DNA of 5,024 nt from Streptomyces fulvoviolaceus (GTDB lineage: Bacteria > Actinomycetota > Actinomycetes > Streptomycetales > Streptomycetaceae). Each line of letters starts with the position of its first letter. The first letter of the stretch is position 1. Below the pieces are notes generated by a model, which did not search any database, had not been told where the DNA came from, and worked only from the letters and a program-made list of their open reading frames with translations. The stretch spans positions 1 to 5,024 of the forward strand of contig NZ_JOEY01000126.1 of NCBI RefSeq assembly GCF_000718165.1, in the 5' to 3' direction. A program made the translations under genes and the position numbers. This document shows positions 4,900 through 5,024 of the stretch, one piece after another.

Positions 4900-5024
4900 G
4901 GACCGTTCCTAAGGACTGAGCGGGGGTGAGTCCTGTTGCCAGGATTCATGCTCAGCCGAACGCTCCGAACGGTGTTGGGCGTTCTGGTTGCCCGCGTTCG
5001 CTCCGCGGTCCGGCGGCACGGATC
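4900..5024 (-). repeat. Right copy of 125-bp inverted repeat, clipped by the window end
   Basis: This is the reverse complement of 21-145 with three mismatches. It faces inward, so on the minus strand it lies directly upstream of the membrane-protein gene, as the left copy lies upstream of the oxidoreductase gene. The nested stems of the left copy are all preserved: 4967-4973 with 4902-4908, 4950-4955 with 4916-4921, and 4940-4944 with 4931-4935. Because the window ends inside the match, the full repeat may be longer. Confidence 0.95.
4902..4973 (-). other. Possible structured RNA or DNA motif inside right repeat
   Basis: This is the same nested three-stem fold with GCAA tetraloop as in the left repeat, again in the sense direction of the downstream gene (membrane protein, ATG at 4872, 29 nt away). 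The short distance would suit a 5'UTR element acting on translation. No base in a stem differs from the left copy. The single change inside the motif (4964) falls in the unpaired G-rich segment and would weaken a possible pairing between CGGGG and the C-run at 118-123 that the left copy could form. Confidence 0.35.

Noticed and set aside
1..5024. A small linear replicon with telomere-like terminal repeats
   Set aside because: There is no replication gene or origin. The repeat ends do not resemble Streptomyces telomere sequences, and the left copy begins 20 bp inside the window.

Overview
The base composition (very GC-rich, with strong G/C at third codon positions in the convincing frames) and the protein types point to Streptomyces or a closely related actinomycete. 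The window is an accessory-type segment. It is bracketed by two inward-facing copies of a 125-bp repeat (21-145 and 4900-5024, 122/125 identical by my count). The right copy runs into the window edge, so its true outer limit is unknown.

Layout from left to right: the left repeat; an upstream region of about 150 bp with one strong hairpin; an alanine dehydrogenase / N5-(carboxyethyl)ornithine synthase-like oxidoreductase (298-1491, +); a convergent intergenic region of 455 bp with possible terminators and a decayed small gene; an antibiotic-resistance-type ABC-F ATPase (1947-3605, -); its compact control region (about 3606-3732); an N-terminally truncated TnpB (IS200/IS605 OrfB) remnant (3844-4356, -); two tandem terminator-like hairpins (4382-4429); a small four-helix membrane protein (4444-4872, -); and the right repeat.

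The most interesting part is the ABC-F control region. A promoter (TTGAGG, 18-nt spacer, TATGGT) has a near-perfect TetR-type palindrome filling its spacer. It appears to start transcription at or very near the ATG of a seven-residue leader peptide, MAFLFFV. The first ten nucleotides of that leader are exactly complementary to the ten nucleotides holding much of the ABC-F ribosome-binding site and ending just before its ATG. A ribosome stalled on the leader would free that site. This is a classical drug-inducible translational attenuator, here combined with a candidate repressor operator.

How the genes work together is inference. The ABC-F would protect ribosomes from a 50S-targeting antibiotic and be switched on by the leader. 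The oxidoreductase might act on pyruvate and an amino acid, but nothing in the window ties it to the ABC-F beyond proximity. The transposase remnant and the flanking repeats suggest a segment assembled by mobile DNA. I see no complete mobile element, rRNA, tRNA or CRISPR array.
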